A DNA stretch of 64,000 nucleotides from Streptomyces sp. L-9-10 (GCF_004151105.1 NZ_PHRF01000095.1:558001-622000), one strand, 5' to 3'; shown: positions 33,365-42,764, numbered from the stretch's first letter. Translations and numbers: made by a program. Notes: generated by a model from the sequence alone, not told the origin.

Positions 33365-35859
33365 CCCGTCGCCTCCAGAAGATCGTCGCTGTTGTCGGCG
33401 CCGCCGCTGCCCTCGGCTCCCAGCAGCAGGCGGAGCACCGGCAATACGGCGTCCGCGCGCGCCTCGTCGAGCCCGGGGCCGAAGCCGGGCGCGGCGGCCT
33501 CGGGTGCCACCGGGCCGCCGTTCGCTGGCCCGCGTCCGACCAGCTCGCCCAGCGTGCGCCGGACGCCCGGCTCGTACGCGGAGAACGTGCGGCGCAGCAG
33601 CGGCAGCACATCCGTGAACGCCTCGGCCGACACCCCGGTCAGCCAGGCGTCCACCAGGCCGAGGAGGCGTTCGTCATGGACCAGGAGCATGCCTCCCGCG
33701 CTGCTCGCCGCCTGCGGGCGCCCGGTCCCGGACGCTCCGCCGACGAAGCCCTCGATCCAGGCCGCGGCGTCGGTCGGCGGGGTGCCGGGCGACAGCGCGA
33801 GGCCCATGAACCGCGCGGCCTCGTCCTCGGCGAGCCGTCCGTCGTCCAGCAGCAGCCGGGCGGCCCGGCCCCTGATCACCCCGGGGACGGTGTCCCGTCC
33901 CGCGAGCGTGCGGAGGACGGCTCCCCAGCGCCCGGCCAGATCCCGGCCGTGGCCGTCCGGGAGGAGGCCGATCGCCGTGTGGACGCGGTCGAGATATCCG
34001 CGCATCTCGGCCGCTCCGTCCGCGTCGAGCCCGGCGCAGGCGGGCGGCAGCCCGACGCAGATCCGCTCGGCGAGCCCCGCCGCCACATCGCCGAGCGCCC
34101 CGGTGTCGGTGGAGCGCACGTCGCCGTAGCGCAGCGAGCGGGCCAGCGCGGGCAGTGCCTGGGCGAGCCGGCCGACATCGGCGTCGAGCGCGGCGCGGTC
34201 GGCGAGGGCCCGCATCACCACGGGCAGGGCGTCGGGAAGCGCGGCCAGCAGACAGCGCTCGGCCAGCGCCGTGATCTCGGCGAGCGCGGTCGCCGCGAGG
34301 GCCCGCGACCCGGCCTTGGCGGTGGCGGCGGAGAGCACGGTCGTGCCCCATACGCCGGCCTCGGCGACCCGTACGTACAGCTCGGGCTCCCAGCGCAGCC
34401 GCCAGCTCTCCCGGAACGTGCCGGTGCTCGGCCGCGCGACGAGCGGTTCGCCCCAGTCGATACCGAGCAGCCGCAGCCGGTGCAGGAGCCTGCCGCGCTC
34501 GGCGTCCAGCTCCTTGCGGAGGTCCAGATCCAGCTCGCGCTCCAGCGCCTCCGGCTTGAGCCGCAGTGTGCGCTGGAGCGCGGTGAGATCGCGCTGGAGC
34601 GGCACGGCGGGGGCCGTGTCGGGGACCTCGCCGAGCACCTCGCCGACGATGAGCCGGTCGTGGATGAGGCCGAGCGGCACATCCGATCCCTCGCACATCA
34701 CCGCACGGACCGCGTCGGTGGTCTCGGTCAGACCGGCGAGCGGACGCCCGCGCATGGCGGCCAGTGTCTCGGCGAGCCGTACCGCCTCGATGACATGAGC
34801 GGAGGAGACGGTCCTGTCCTCCTCCCGGAGCAGGCCGGCGACCTTGGTGAGCCAGCGCTCCACGGGGCGGTCGGGCACGCCGAAGAGATGTCCGTACCAG
34901 CCGGGCGAGTCGACGCCCGCGCCATAGCCGCTGTGCCGGGCGAGCCTGCGATGGGTCCAGGGCACCCACGTCATCCCGGTCTTGACCTTGGGCAGCCCCT
35001 TCAGCAGCGCGCGGTCCGCGGCGACGGTGGTCTTCCGGCCGAGCGCGGGCACATGCCAGGCGCCGCAGACCACGGCGACGCCGTCGTCCCCGAACTCCTT
35101 GCGCGCGGTCCTGAACTGGAGACGCATATGGGCTTCGCGGACGAGATCGCGCCGGGGTCCGCCGTCGCCGTACTCCTCGCGCAGCGCGCCCATGGCCTCG
35201 GCGACCGCCGCGAACGGTGCGAAGGGGTCGTCCGCGCCGTCGGGTCCCCGGTGCTCGATGACGTCCTCCCACCACCGCTCGGGGTCGTCGTACCCGGCGG
35301 CCTCGGCGAGGACGGCGAGCGGATCGATCCGTACGCTCTCGTCGTCCCGGGATCCGTCGCCTTCGCCCTCGCCCTCGGATTCGGACACGGACACGGACTG
35401 AGACTCGGACTCGGACTCGTCGGCATGGACGCCGACGTCGGCGGATCCGTCGTCCGCCGCGGCGAGCGCCAGTGAGTGTGCCGCCGGCAGGTCGATGAAC
35501 CGGGCCGGTACGTCATGCGCCAGCGCCCAGCGGATCGCGACCCACTCCGGGGAGAACTCGGCCAGCGGCCAGAAGGCCGCGCGCCCCGGATCGTCCACGG
35601 CGTGCGCAAGGAGCGCGACGGGCGGTCGCATCGCCTCGTCGGCGGCGAGCGCCAGCAGCGCGTCCCCCTCGGGCGGGCCTTCTATGAGGACGACGCGGGG
35701 CGCCGCCGCGTCGAGCGCCGCCCGTACCGCACGCGCGGACCCCGGCCCGTGATGCCGGACCCCGAGCAGCAGCGGTCCGCCCGCGCCGGATCCGTTCCTG
35801 ACCGACGTACCCGCGCCCGCGCCCCCGCTCGCCGCGCCCGGCGCGCGCGTCGTGGTCAC
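33361..35859 (-). CDS. DUF5682 protein
   Basis: This encodes 832 residues. The N-terminus has LLLGVRHHGPGSAR (31-43) and IEGPPEGD (59-66), followed by FSPEW and FIDLPAAHS. This layout resembles the histidine/glutamate motifs of the TraB/ChaN/EreA-like fold, which I mention only as a possible relation. A Ser/Glu-rich acidic insert lies near residues 150-175. The remaining 600 residues are helical. It is coupled by four-base overlaps to the MoxR gene (35856-35859) and the vWA gene (33361-33364). The DUF5682 assignment is from the motif and gene order; function is unknown. Confidence 0.8.
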   Translation of the reverse strand: MTTTRAPGAASGGAGAGTSVRNGSGAGGPLLLGVRHHGPGSARAVRAALDAAAPRVVLIEGPPEGDALLALAADEAMRPPVALLAHAVDDPGRAAFWPLAEFSPEWVAIRWALAHDVPARFIDLPAAHSLALAAADDGSADVGVHADESESESQSVSVSESEGEGEGDGSRDDESVRIDPLAVLAEAAGYDDPERWWEDVIEHRGPDGADDPFAPFAAVAEAMGALREEYGDGGPRRDLVREAHMRLQFRTARKEFGDDGVAVVCGAWHVPALGRKTTVAADRALLKGLPKVKTGMTWVPWTHRRLARHSGYGAGVDSPGWYGHLFGVPDRPVERWLTKVAGLLREEDRTVSSAHVIEAVRLAETLAAMRGRPLAGLTETTDAVRAVMCEGSDVPLGLIHDRLIVGEVLGEVPDTAPAVPLQRDLTALQRTLRLKPEALERELDLDLRKELDAERGRLLHRLRLLGIDWGEPLVARPSTGTFRESWRLRWEPELYVRVAEAGVWGTTVLSAATAKAGSRALAATALAEITALAERCLLAALPDALPVVMRALADRAALDADVGRLAQALPALARSLRYGDVRSTDTGALGDVAAGLAERICVGLPPACAGLDADGAAEMRGYLDRVHTAIGLLPDGHGRDLAGRWGAVLRTLAGRDTVPGVIRGRAARLLLDDGRLAEDEAARFMGLALSPGTPPTDAAAWIEGFVGGASGTGRPQAASSAGGMLLVHDERLLGLVDAWLTGVSAEAFTDVLPLLRRTFSAYEPGVRRTLGELVGRGPANGGPVAPEAAAPGFGPGLDEARADAVLPVLRLLLGAEGSGGADNSDDLLEATG

Positions 35860-36971
35860 GCGCTCACCTCGCGGCAGGCACGGTAGAAGTCCTTCCAGCC
35901 GTCGCGCTCGCGGACCACCGTCTCGACGTACTCCTGCCAGATCACCCGGTCCGCCGCCGGGTCGCGGACGACGGCGCCGAGAATGCCCGCCGCGACATCG
36001 CCCGGCCGCAGCACGCCGTCCCCGAAGTGGGCGGCGAGCGCGAGGCCGTTGGTGACCACGGAGATCGCCTCGGCCGTGGAGAGCGTCCCCGAGGGGGACT
36101 TGAGTTTCGTCCGGCCGTCGGTCGTGACGCCGTCGCGCAGTTCACGGAAGACCGTGACCACCCGGCGGATCTCGTCGATGCCCTCGGGTCCGGTCGGCAG
36201 ATCGAGCGAACGGCCCATCTGGTCGACGCGCCGGGAGACGATGTCGACCTCGGCCTCCGGGGTGGCGGGCAGCGGCAGGACGACGGTGTTGAAGCGGCGG
36301 CGCAGCGCGCTGGAGAGGTCGTTGACCCCGCGGTCGCGGTCGTTGGCCGTGGCGATCAGATTGAACCCCCGGACGGCCTGCACCTCTTGGCCCAGCTCGG
36401 GGACCGGCAGGGTCTTCTCGGACAGGATCGTGATCAGCGAGTCCTGCACATCGGCGGGGATACGGGTCAGTTCCTCGACGCGCGCGGTCATGCCCTCCGA
36501 CATGGCCCGCATCACCGGGCTGGGCACCAGCGCGTCGCGGCTGGGGCCGTGGGCGAGCAGCTGCGCGTAGTTCCAGCCGTAGCGGATCGCCTCCTCGGGC
36601 GTACCGGCCGTGCCCTGCACGAGCAGGGTCGAGTCACCGCTGACGGCCGCCGCCAGATGCTCGGAGACCCAGGTCTTGGCGGTGCCCGGCACGCCGAGGA
36701 GCAGCAGCGCCCGGTCGGTGGCGAGCGTGGTGACCGCGACTTCGACGATCCGGCGCGGCCCCACGTACTTCGGTGTGATCACCGTCCCGTCGGGGAGCGT
36801 GCCACCGAGCAGATACGTGGCCACGGCCCACGGCGACAGCCGCCACCTGACGGGCCGCTGCCGGTCGTCGGCCGCGGCCAGCGCCTTCAGCTCGTCGGCG
36901 AACGCGTCCTCGGCGTGCGGGCGCAGCGCCTCCTCGGTCCCGGCGGGCGCGGTGGTTTCGGGCATGGTCAT
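35856..36971 (-). CDS. MoxR-type AAA+ ATPase
   Basis: This encodes 371 residues. Walker A is GVPGTAKT (93-100), sensor-1 region FNLIATANDRDRGVNDL, and a RRRF arginine segment follows. The Walker B region (EGMTARVEELTRIP) is atypical for MoxR, where a FIDE-like motif is usual, so ATPase chemistry may be modified. The ATG at 36971 has GGAGG seven bases upstream; an in-frame ATG at 36965 is also possible. It heads a three-gene operon with DUF5682 and vWA proteins. The expected role is ATP-driven remodelling or activation together with the vWA partner. Confidence 0.9.
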   Translation of the reverse strand: MTMPETTAPAGTEEALRPHAEDAFADELKALAAADDRQRPVRWRLSPWAVATYLLGGTLPDGTVITPKYVGPRRIVEVAVTTLATDRALLLLGVPGTAKTWVSEHLAAAVSGDSTLLVQGTAGTPEEAIRYGWNYAQLLAHGPSRDALVPSPVMRAMSEGMTARVEELTRIPADVQDSLITILSEKTLPVPELGQEVQAVRGFNLIATANDRDRGVNDLSSALRRRFNTVVLPLPATPEAEVDIVSRRVDQMGRSLDLPTGPEGIDEIRRVVTVFRELRDGVTTDGRTKLKSPSGTLSTAEAISVVTNGLALAAHFGDGVLRPGDVAAGILGAVVRDPAADRVIWQEYVETVVRERDGWKDFYRACREVSA

Positions 36972-37167
36972 GGATCCCCCTCCAGATCGGTCGACCGGAT
37001 GTGAGATCCACGGTGCACCACGCCACTGACAATCGGCCGTCGTCGCGGGGGGCCGGGCGGGCGTCGCGGGCGGGGCGGGGCGTACGCGGACGCGCCCGCG
37101 TACGAGGGGAGTTGCCCAGCCGCCGACGCCCGGCGATCGTTGCCCGGTGCCCGCGGCCCCGCGACCG

Positions 37168-37602
37168 TCAGCCGGCGATCGGGGAGACCGCGATGCAGCC
37201 GCCCGCCGCGGCCTTGCCCGCGTCGGTCTCCTCCTTGATGACCTCGCCCTTGTAAATGATCTTGCAGGTGACCTCGGCGCCGGCCGCGTCCAGGGCGGTC
37301 GGCATGACGCCGGGCGGCATGATGCCGCGCAGCGTGACCGTCTTCTTCCAGGGCAGCGTGGGCTTCTCGACCGTCTCGATCTTGGGCTCCATGGCCTCGC
37401 CGCCCCCGCCGTGGTAGTCGATCGTGTCGATGTTCTTGCCCGTGACCTCGTAGGTGACCTCGTAGGTCTCGTTGACGGCCTTGTCGACCTCGTCGGTCAC
37501 GGCCTTGTCGACCCGCTCCGCGGCCTCGGAGCAGGCGCCGAGGCCCAGCGCGAGGCCGGTGACGGCGAGGGTGGTGAGGGCGGCGCGGACGGTGCGGTTC
37601 AT
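37168..37602 (-). CDS. MmpS-like lipoprotein
   Basis: This encodes 144 residues. A signal peptide ends in the lipobox LGAC (C24). The mature part has YEVTYEVTG, a GGGGEAM turn, a KTVTLRG strand and CKIIYKGEVIKEE, the beta-sandwich pattern of MmpS/immunoglobulin-like secreted proteins. In mycobacteria MmpS proteins work with MmpL exporters, but no MmpL gene is nearby. It sits between the two halves of the vWA/SWIM module, divergent from the SWIM gene. A link to that module is only positional. Confidence 0.82.
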   Translation of the reverse strand: MNRTVRAALTTLAVTGLALGLGACSEAAERVDKAVTDEVDKAVNETYEVTYEVTGKNIDTIDYHGGGGEAMEPKIETVEKPTLPWKKTVTLRGIMPPGVMPTALDAAGAEVTCKIIYKGEVIKEETDAGKAAAGGCIAVSPIAG

Positions 37603-37733
37603 GAGTGATCCCCCGGTTCGTGGCATAGGAAGCTCGCACGATATAGCAAAGGCAAGGCAAAGTCATTCTGCCCGTTGTTCGTTGAATACGCAGGTCAGAG
37701 CGATTGTCAGTGGGGCGTTCTAACGTCGTGGAC

Positions 37734-39089
37734 ATGAATCAAACGGGGGTGCGCTGGACGACGGAACAGGTGCTCGCTCTGGCTCCTGACGACGCGTCAC
37801 GGAAAGCGGGCAACAAACTGGGCACGGCCGGGCCGTGGTCGGAGGCGGGCTGCGGCTCCGCGGGGGCCGTGTGGGGCCTGTGCAAGGGCAGCGGCAGTAA
37901 GCCGTATCAGACCATTGTGGACACAACGGGCCCCGCTTACAAGTGCAGTTGCCCGAGCCGGAAGTTTCCGTGCAAGCACGCGCTGGGGCTGCTGCTGCTC
38001 TGGGCGGTGGACGAGCGGAGCGTGCCGGAGACGGCGGAGGAGCCCGGCTGGACCGCGGAATGGCTCGAAGGGCGCCGGAATCGGGCCGAGGAGCGGCCCG
38101 CGGGGGAAGCCGGCGCGGCCGGATCCGGGAAACCGGCCGATCCCGAGGCCGCGCGGCGCAGGGCGGAGCGCAGGGCCACCAGGATCAGCGCGGGCGCCAC
38201 GGAGCTTGAACAGCGGCTGGCGGATCTGCTGCGCGGCGGGCTGGCCTCGGCGGAGCAGTCGGGATACGGGCTGTGGGAGGAGACGGCGGCCCGGATGGTC
38301 GACGCTCAGGCACCGGGGCTCGCGGGCCGGGTGCGGGAGCTGGGGGCGATCCCCGGCTCGGGACCCGGCTGGCCGGTGCGGCTGCTGGAGGAGTCCGCGC
38401 TGCTGCATCTGCTGACGACGGCGTGGCTCGGCCGCGACCGGCTGCCGGAGCCGCTGGCGACGACGGTCCGTACGAGGATCGGCCTCCCGTCACCGGCCGA
38501 CGGCCCGGCGGTCAGGGACCACTGGCTGGTCCTCGCCCAGTACGACTCCTCGGACGGCAAGCTCGTGACCCGCCGGATCCGGCTGTACGGACGGGACTCG
38601 GGGCGTTCCGCGCTGGTGCTCGCCTTCGGCGCGGCGGGGCGCTCCCCGCAGCTGGGGCTGCCGGTGGGCCTGATGATGGAGGCGGAGATCACCCCGCACG
38701 GGGGCGGGGGGCAGCTACGGGCCGACTGGGGACAGCAGTTCGGCGCCCCGGCCCCGATCCCGGGACCGCCGCCCGGCGGCTCCACGACAGCGGCGATCGA
38801 GGCGTACGGCGCGGCACTGCGCGCGGATCCCTGGCTGGACGCGTGGCCGGTGACGCTGACGGAGGTCATACCCGTGCCGGCGCCGGGCGGCGGCTGGCAA
38901 CTGGCCGACGCGGACGGGGAATCCGCGCTGCCGATCACGGGCTCGGCTCTCGCGCGGCCCGGTCTGTGGAAGCTGGCCGCGCTGTCCGGCGGCGGTCCTG
39001 TGACGGTCTTCGGCGAGTGCGGCCACCGCGGCTTCCTGCCGCTCGCGGCCTGGTCCGAGGACGTACGCGGGCCGGTCCTGCTCACCTGA
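37734..39089 (+). CDS. SWIM zinc-finger protein
   Basis: This encodes 451 residues. The SWIM motif CSCPSRKFPCKH gives C71, C73, C80 and H82 (CxC-x6-CxH), a zinc site found in nucleic-acid or protein-binding proteins. The region before it (SRKAGNKLGTAGPW) is also conserved in bacterial members. After a charged helix the protein continues as an unrecognised alpha/beta domain to the end. The ATG at 37734 was taken because upstream residues are not conserved-looking. It is followed by the DUF5691 gene and divergent from the MoxR-DUF5682-vWA operon; these five genes often travel together in actinobacteria to my knowledge. Confidence 0.87.
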   Translation: MNQTGVRWTTEQVLALAPDDASRKAGNKLGTAGPWSEAGCGSAGAVWGLCKGSGSKPYQTIVDTTGPAYKCSCPSRKFPCKHALGLLLLWAVDERSVPETAEEPGWTAEWLEGRRNRAEERPAGEAGAAGSGKPADPEAARRRAERRATRISAGATELEQRLADLLRGGLASAEQSGYGLWEETAARMVDAQAPGLAGRVRELGAIPGSGPGWPVRLLEESALLHLLTTAWLGRDRLPEPLATTVRTRIGLPSPADGPAVRDHWLVLAQYDSSDGKLVTRRIRLYGRDSGRSALVLAFGAAGRSPQLGLPVGLMMEAEITPHGGGGQLRADWGQQFGAPAPIPGPPPGGSTTAAIEAYGAALRADPWLDAWPVTLTEVIPVPAPGGGWQLADADGESALPITGSALARPGLWKLAALSGGGPVTVFGECGHRGFLPLAAWSEDVRGPVLLT

Positions 39090-39193
39090 CGGTCCCGCGA
39101 CCACTCACCCACCGGCCCCGCTCCCCCGAAGATCCCGCTCACCTGACGGTCTCGACAGGACCTGGCCGACCCGCGCCGACAACGGAGGGCTTC

Positions 39194-40915
39194 ATGACGG
39201 ACACGACTCGCACCATCGACCCGGCCGGCCCCACCGGCACGACCCGCGTCACGACGCCCTGGGAAGGGCTCGTCACCTCCGCACTGCTCGGTACGGAGCG
39301 CCGCACCCCGCCCGCGGAGATCCTGACCCCGGGCAAGGAGGCGCCGGTGGCCCTGCTGGACGCCGCCGCGCTGCACACCGTACGGCGCAGGGCGGGGCTC
39401 CTTCCGGCGCGCGCCGCGGACCGCCCGGAGCCCGCGCCCCACGACGGCCGCGCACCGTTGCCGGAGGCGGCCGGAAGACGGCTCACCCAGCTGCTGGCCG
39501 ACCGGACGACATCCTCGGGCGGCGGAGGACGGCGCGGCGCGGCCCCCGACCTCACCGAACTGCTCCCCCAGTGGCTCGCCGCCGCCAATGAGCACGGCTA
39601 TCGCGCGCCCGCCGCCGTACTGCCCGCGCTGCTCGACGCGGCCCGCGCGCGTACCGATCTGCGGCCGCAGGCGCTGACGTTCGCCGGGCCGCGCGGGCTC
39701 TGGCTCGCGCGGTTCAACCCGGAGTGGAAGTTCGCGCTGCGGGGCGCGTCCGGCGGCGCCCTGCTGCCCGACCCACAGGACGGCAACGCTGTCCGACTGC
39801 TCTGGGAGGAGGGCCTGTTCGCCGAGCGGGTGGCGCTGCTCGCCGCCGTACGCGCCCAGGACGCGGAGGCTTCCCGGGCGCTGCTCGCCTCGACCTGGTA
39901 CACGGAGCGCGCCGAGGACCGGCTGATGTTCCTCGACTCGCTGCGTACGGGGCTGTCCGGGACGGACGAGCCGTTTCTGGAGCGGGCCCTGTCGGACCGC
40001 AGCCGCAACGTCCGCCATACCGCCGCCGAGTTGCTCTCCGCGCTGCCCGGCTCGGCCCTCGCCGGAAGGATGGCGGCCCGCGCGGCGACGTGCGTGAGCA
40101 TGGACCGTACGGGCGGCGGCCAGGTCGTCACGGTCGAGGCGCCGCACGAATGCGACGCGGACATGCAGCGTGACGGCGTGGTCCCGGCCCCGCCCGCCGG
40201 CCGGGGCGAACGGTCCTGGTGGCTGGGCCAGTTGGTCGAGGCGGCCCCGCTGGCCATATGGCCCGCCAGGCTCGGCGGCCGTACCCCGGAGGAGATCGTC
40301 GCACTGCCCGTCCTGGACGACTGGGCCGACGAACTGCACGCCGCGTGGTGCCGGGCGGCCGTACGGCAGCGGGACGCGCGGTGGTCCACCGCCCTGCTGG
40401 GCGCCCCCGCCGCCTCCCCGGCCGCCGGTCCCGGCACCTCCGGCACCTCGTCGCTGGCGGAACGGGCGAAGCTTCTCGCCACGCTGCCGCCCGCCGAACG
40501 GGCCTCCTGGGTGGCCTCGTTCATAGCCGCCCATGGTCTCTCCGAGGCGTTCCAGCTGCTCGGCGTCTGCGCGGTGCCCTGGGCGGAGCCGCTCGGCCGG
40601 GCGGTCGTGGACGCGCTGGACATCGCCCGGGACGCGGGAAGCTACCCCTGGAGCTTCAGCGGGGTCATGGGGCTCGCCGAGCGATGCCTCGACCCCGCGG
40701 AGGCGAGCCGGCTGGAGCTGCTCACCGCGACCCAGGACGAGCCGGAAGACGCGTCACCGGGCGCGGGCGGCTACTGGTCGGAAGCCTTCCGGCGGCTGGT
40801 CTCCACGCTGCGTCTGCGCGCGTCGATGCTGGCCGAACTCGACGGGCGCACCGCGCTCACCGGCCCCGGCCACCCCGACGACCCCGACCAGTCCACCGGA
40901 CCGACGGCGCTGTGA
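39194..40915 (+). CDS. DUF5691 HEAT-like helical protein
   Basis: This encodes 573 residues. It starts at an ATG at 39194 preceded by GGAGGG. A WEGLVTSALLGTERR segment near residue 22 is characteristic of the family. The middle contains repeated helical units such as EASRALLASTWYTERAEDRLMFLDSL and SRNVRHTAAELLSALPGS, suggestive of HEAT repeats, hence a protein-binding scaffold. It follows the SWIM gene by 104 bp. Function is unknown; a shared role with the MoxR/vWA module is inferred from gene order. Confidence 0.83.
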   Translation: MTDTTRTIDPAGPTGTTRVTTPWEGLVTSALLGTERRTPPAEILTPGKEAPVALLDAAALHTVRRRAGLLPARAADRPEPAPHDGRAPLPEAAGRRLTQLLADRTTSSGGGGRRGAAPDLTELLPQWLAAANEHGYRAPAAVLPALLDAARARTDLRPQALTFAGPRGLWLARFNPEWKFALRGASGGALLPDPQDGNAVRLLWEEGLFAERVALLAAVRAQDAEASRALLASTWYTERAEDRLMFLDSLRTGLSGTDEPFLERALSDRSRNVRHTAAELLSALPGSALAGRMAARAATCVSMDRTGGGQVVTVEAPHECDADMQRDGVVPAPPAGRGERSWWLGQLVEAAPLAIWPARLGGRTPEEIVALPVLDDWADELHAAWCRAAVRQRDARWSTALLGAPAASPAAGPGTSGTSSLAERAKLLATLPPAERASWVASFIAAHGLSEAFQLLGVCAVPWAEPLGRAVVDALDIARDAGSYPWSFSGVMGLAERCLDPAEASRLELLTATQDEPEDASPGAGGYWSEAFRRLVSTLRLRASMLAELDGRTALTGPGHPDDPDQSTGPTAL

Positions 40916-40928
40916 GCGGCGCCGCGCC

Positions 40929-41420
40929 TCACGCGCCCGCGGGCCGGCGGACGTGGGCGTTGATCCACGCGACGATGGAGGTCGTCGTCGCCCCCGGGGT
41001 GAAGATCTCGGCCACGCCCAGCTCCTTGAGCGGGGCGATGTCCGCCTCCGGGATGATGCCGCCGCCGAAGACCTTGATGTCCGCCGCGTCCCGCTCCTTG
41101 AGCAGCGCGATGACCTTCGCGAAGAGCGTGTTGTGCGCCCCGGAGAGGATCGAGAGGCCGATCGCCTCGGCGTCCTCCTGGATCGCGGTGTCCACGATCT
41201 GCTCGGGTGTCTGATGGAGCCCCGTGTAGATGACCTCCATCCCCGCGTCCCGCAGCGCACGCGCGATCACCTTGGCGCCGCGGTCGTGTCCGTCGAGTCC
41301 CGGCTTCGCCACCACCACCCGGATCGGGCCGCCGGCCACCTGCGCTCCGCTCGTCGTCCCGTCCTGGCTCCGCGACTGATTCCCCGGATCCTGGTTCTCC
41401 GGATGCCAAGCCACACCCAT
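40929..41420 (-). CDS. icmB: cobalamin-binding small mutase subunit (IcmB type)
   Basis: This encodes 163 residues. The B12-binding motif is DGHDRG (D43, H45, G48) with the later SGAHN and GGGIIPEAD loops, as in the C-terminal domain of methylmalonyl-CoA mutase. The stand-alone subunit fits IcmB of isobutyryl-CoA mutase, which needs a separate large subunit encoded elsewhere. The reaction interconverts isobutyryl-CoA and n-butyryl-CoA, linking valine breakdown to polyketide precursors. The ATG at 41420 was preferred to a GTG at 41432 because GGAGG lies six bases upstream of it. IcmB is inferred over other B12 subunits from length and solitary state. Confidence 0.82.
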   Translation of the reverse strand: MGVAWHPENQDPGNQSRSQDGTTSGAQVAGGPIRVVVAKPGLDGHDRGAKVIARALRDAGMEVIYTGLHQTPEQIVDTAIQEDAEAIGLSILSGAHNTLFAKVIALLKERDAADIKVFGGGIIPEADIAPLKELGVAEIFTPGATTTSIVAWINAHVRRPAGA

Positions 41421-41831
41421 TACTGCCTCCACATACCGACCGCACTGTCATTGGCACGGGTCCCCGCGCCCCGGTCCGGTCGGGACCGGGCGCACGGAGG
41501 TGAACGAACGTTATCCACAGCATCCCGCACGCGGCCGTTTCGCGGAGGTCCGCGAGGGGGAAATCACACGTGGGACATGTTCGCTTTGTGTCGTTCCGGC
41601 ATGACTCGGCCTACCCGGCCGGGTAGGGGACGACCACAAGGGGAGCCGCAAAAGGAGTCGCCACACGGGCGCCGTTCCACCGTGCCGCCAGCCGCGCGGC
41701 GCGGTGGCACGGCTCGCGTGTACCGGCCCCGGGCACTTCGGCGTGCCGGAAGCCATCGGCCCACCGGGCGGCGCCCCGTGAGGGCACGCGGGGGCCAGAG
41801 CCGCCCCCCGGGTGCCGTTCGGAGGTCGGCC
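41421..41831. other. 411-bp divergent gap: DnaA box and perfect palindrome
   Basis: This gap between icmB and the lipase gene has a single TTATCCACA DnaA-like box (41511-41519) and a perfect 18-bp palindrome (41610-41627). GGAGG precedes the lipase start. No small gene was convincing. Confidence 0.6.
41610..41627. promoter_or_regulatory. perfect 18-bp palindrome CCTACCCGGCCGGGTAGG
   Basis: The palindrome lies about 205 bp before the lipase start and 190 bp before icmB. Symmetry of this length suits a dimeric repressor. No adjacent regulator gene is visible. Confidence 0.55.
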
Positions 41832-42764
41832 ATGAAGGTTTCGCCGTTCTTGCCGCTTTTTCCCTTCGTTCCGCCGCTCCTGCGCCAGGCCGGCCGTGTG
41901 TGGCACGCCACGCTTCCCGACGACGCGCTCGACGCGCTCCGGGCCAACGCGCTCGACCTGGCGGTGCTCACCGGCCATCTCGTCCTCTACCCGGCCGGGA
42001 TCATCCAGGAGCGGCGCGCCGAGCCCCTGCCGCCGGAAACCGCCCAGCTGCCCACCGAGGGCCGCGCCCATCCCCCCGTCGTCCTGCTCCACGGCCTCGT
42101 CGACAACCGGTCCGTCTTCGTCCTGCTGCGCCGCTCCCTGGCCCGGCACGGCTGGACCCGTCTCGTCTCGCTCAACTACTCGCCGCTGACCTGCGACATC
42201 CGTACGGCCGCCGAGGAGCTGGGCCGCCATATCGAGGAGATCCGTGCCCGCACCGGCCACCGCCGGGTCGATGTGATCGGACACAGCCTGGGCGGGCTGA
42301 TCGCGCGGTACTACGTACAGCGTCTGGGCGGTGACTCACAGGTACGCACGCTGGTCACGATCGCCACGCCGCACGAAGGCACGGCCGTCGTCCCGCTGGC
42401 GGACGCCCACCCCGTCGTACGCCAGATGCGGCCGGGGTCGGATCTGATCGAGGAGCTGCGGCTGCCCGCGCCCGGCTGCCGTACACGGTTCGTGAGCTTC
42501 TGGAGCGATCTCGACCAGCTGATGACGCCGGCCCTTACCGCGCGCATCACGCATCCGGATCTTCAGGCGGAGAACGTACTGGTGAGCGGGGTCGGGCATC
42601 TCGCCATGACGGTGCACCCCGGAGTCGCGGCCGGCATCCGGCACGCGCTCGAATCCCCCGGACTCATAGGCGAGTCCAGCCTGGACGCCGTCAACTCCGG
42701 CCTCGCGCCCGAGGAATCCGCGGAGGACGACCCCCGTTTCGACGGGCCGGCGTCCGTCGCCTGA
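41832..42764 (+). CDS. lipase/esterase, alpha/beta-hydrolase fold
   Basis: This encodes 310 residues. The oxyanion segment VVLLHGLVDN (83-92) and nucleophile elbow GHSLGG (S152) are typical of bacterial lipases such as EstA-like enzymes. A later VGHLAM supplies the likely catalytic histidine. The N-terminus is hydrophobic (FLPLFPFVPPLL) but not a clear signal peptide, so localisation is uncertain. The start ATG is preceded by GGAGG. It stands between icmB (divergent) and the M23 peptidase gene (same strand, 248 bp downstream). Confidence 0.88.
   Translation: MKVSPFLPLFPFVPPLLRQAGRVWHATLPDDALDALRANALDLAVLTGHLVLYPAGIIQERRAEPLPPETAQLPTEGRAHPPVVLLHGLVDNRSVFVLLRRSLARHGWTRLVSLNYSPLTCDIRTAAEELGRHIEEIRARTGHRRVDVIGHSLGGLIARYYVQRLGGDSQVRTLVTIATPHEGTAVVPLADAHPVVRQMRPGSDLIEELRLPAPGCRTRFVSFWSDLDQLMTPALTARITHPDLQAENVLVSGVGHLAMTVHPGVAAGIRHALESPGLIGESSLDAVNSGLAPEESAEDDPRFDGPASVA

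Noticed and set aside
37168..37602. MmpS-like lipoprotein as part of an MmpS-MmpL siderophore exporter
   Set aside because: No MmpL gene is present in the window.
41511..41519. DnaA box as evidence of a replication origin
   Set aside because: Only one box and no dnaA/dnaN nearby; not an origin.
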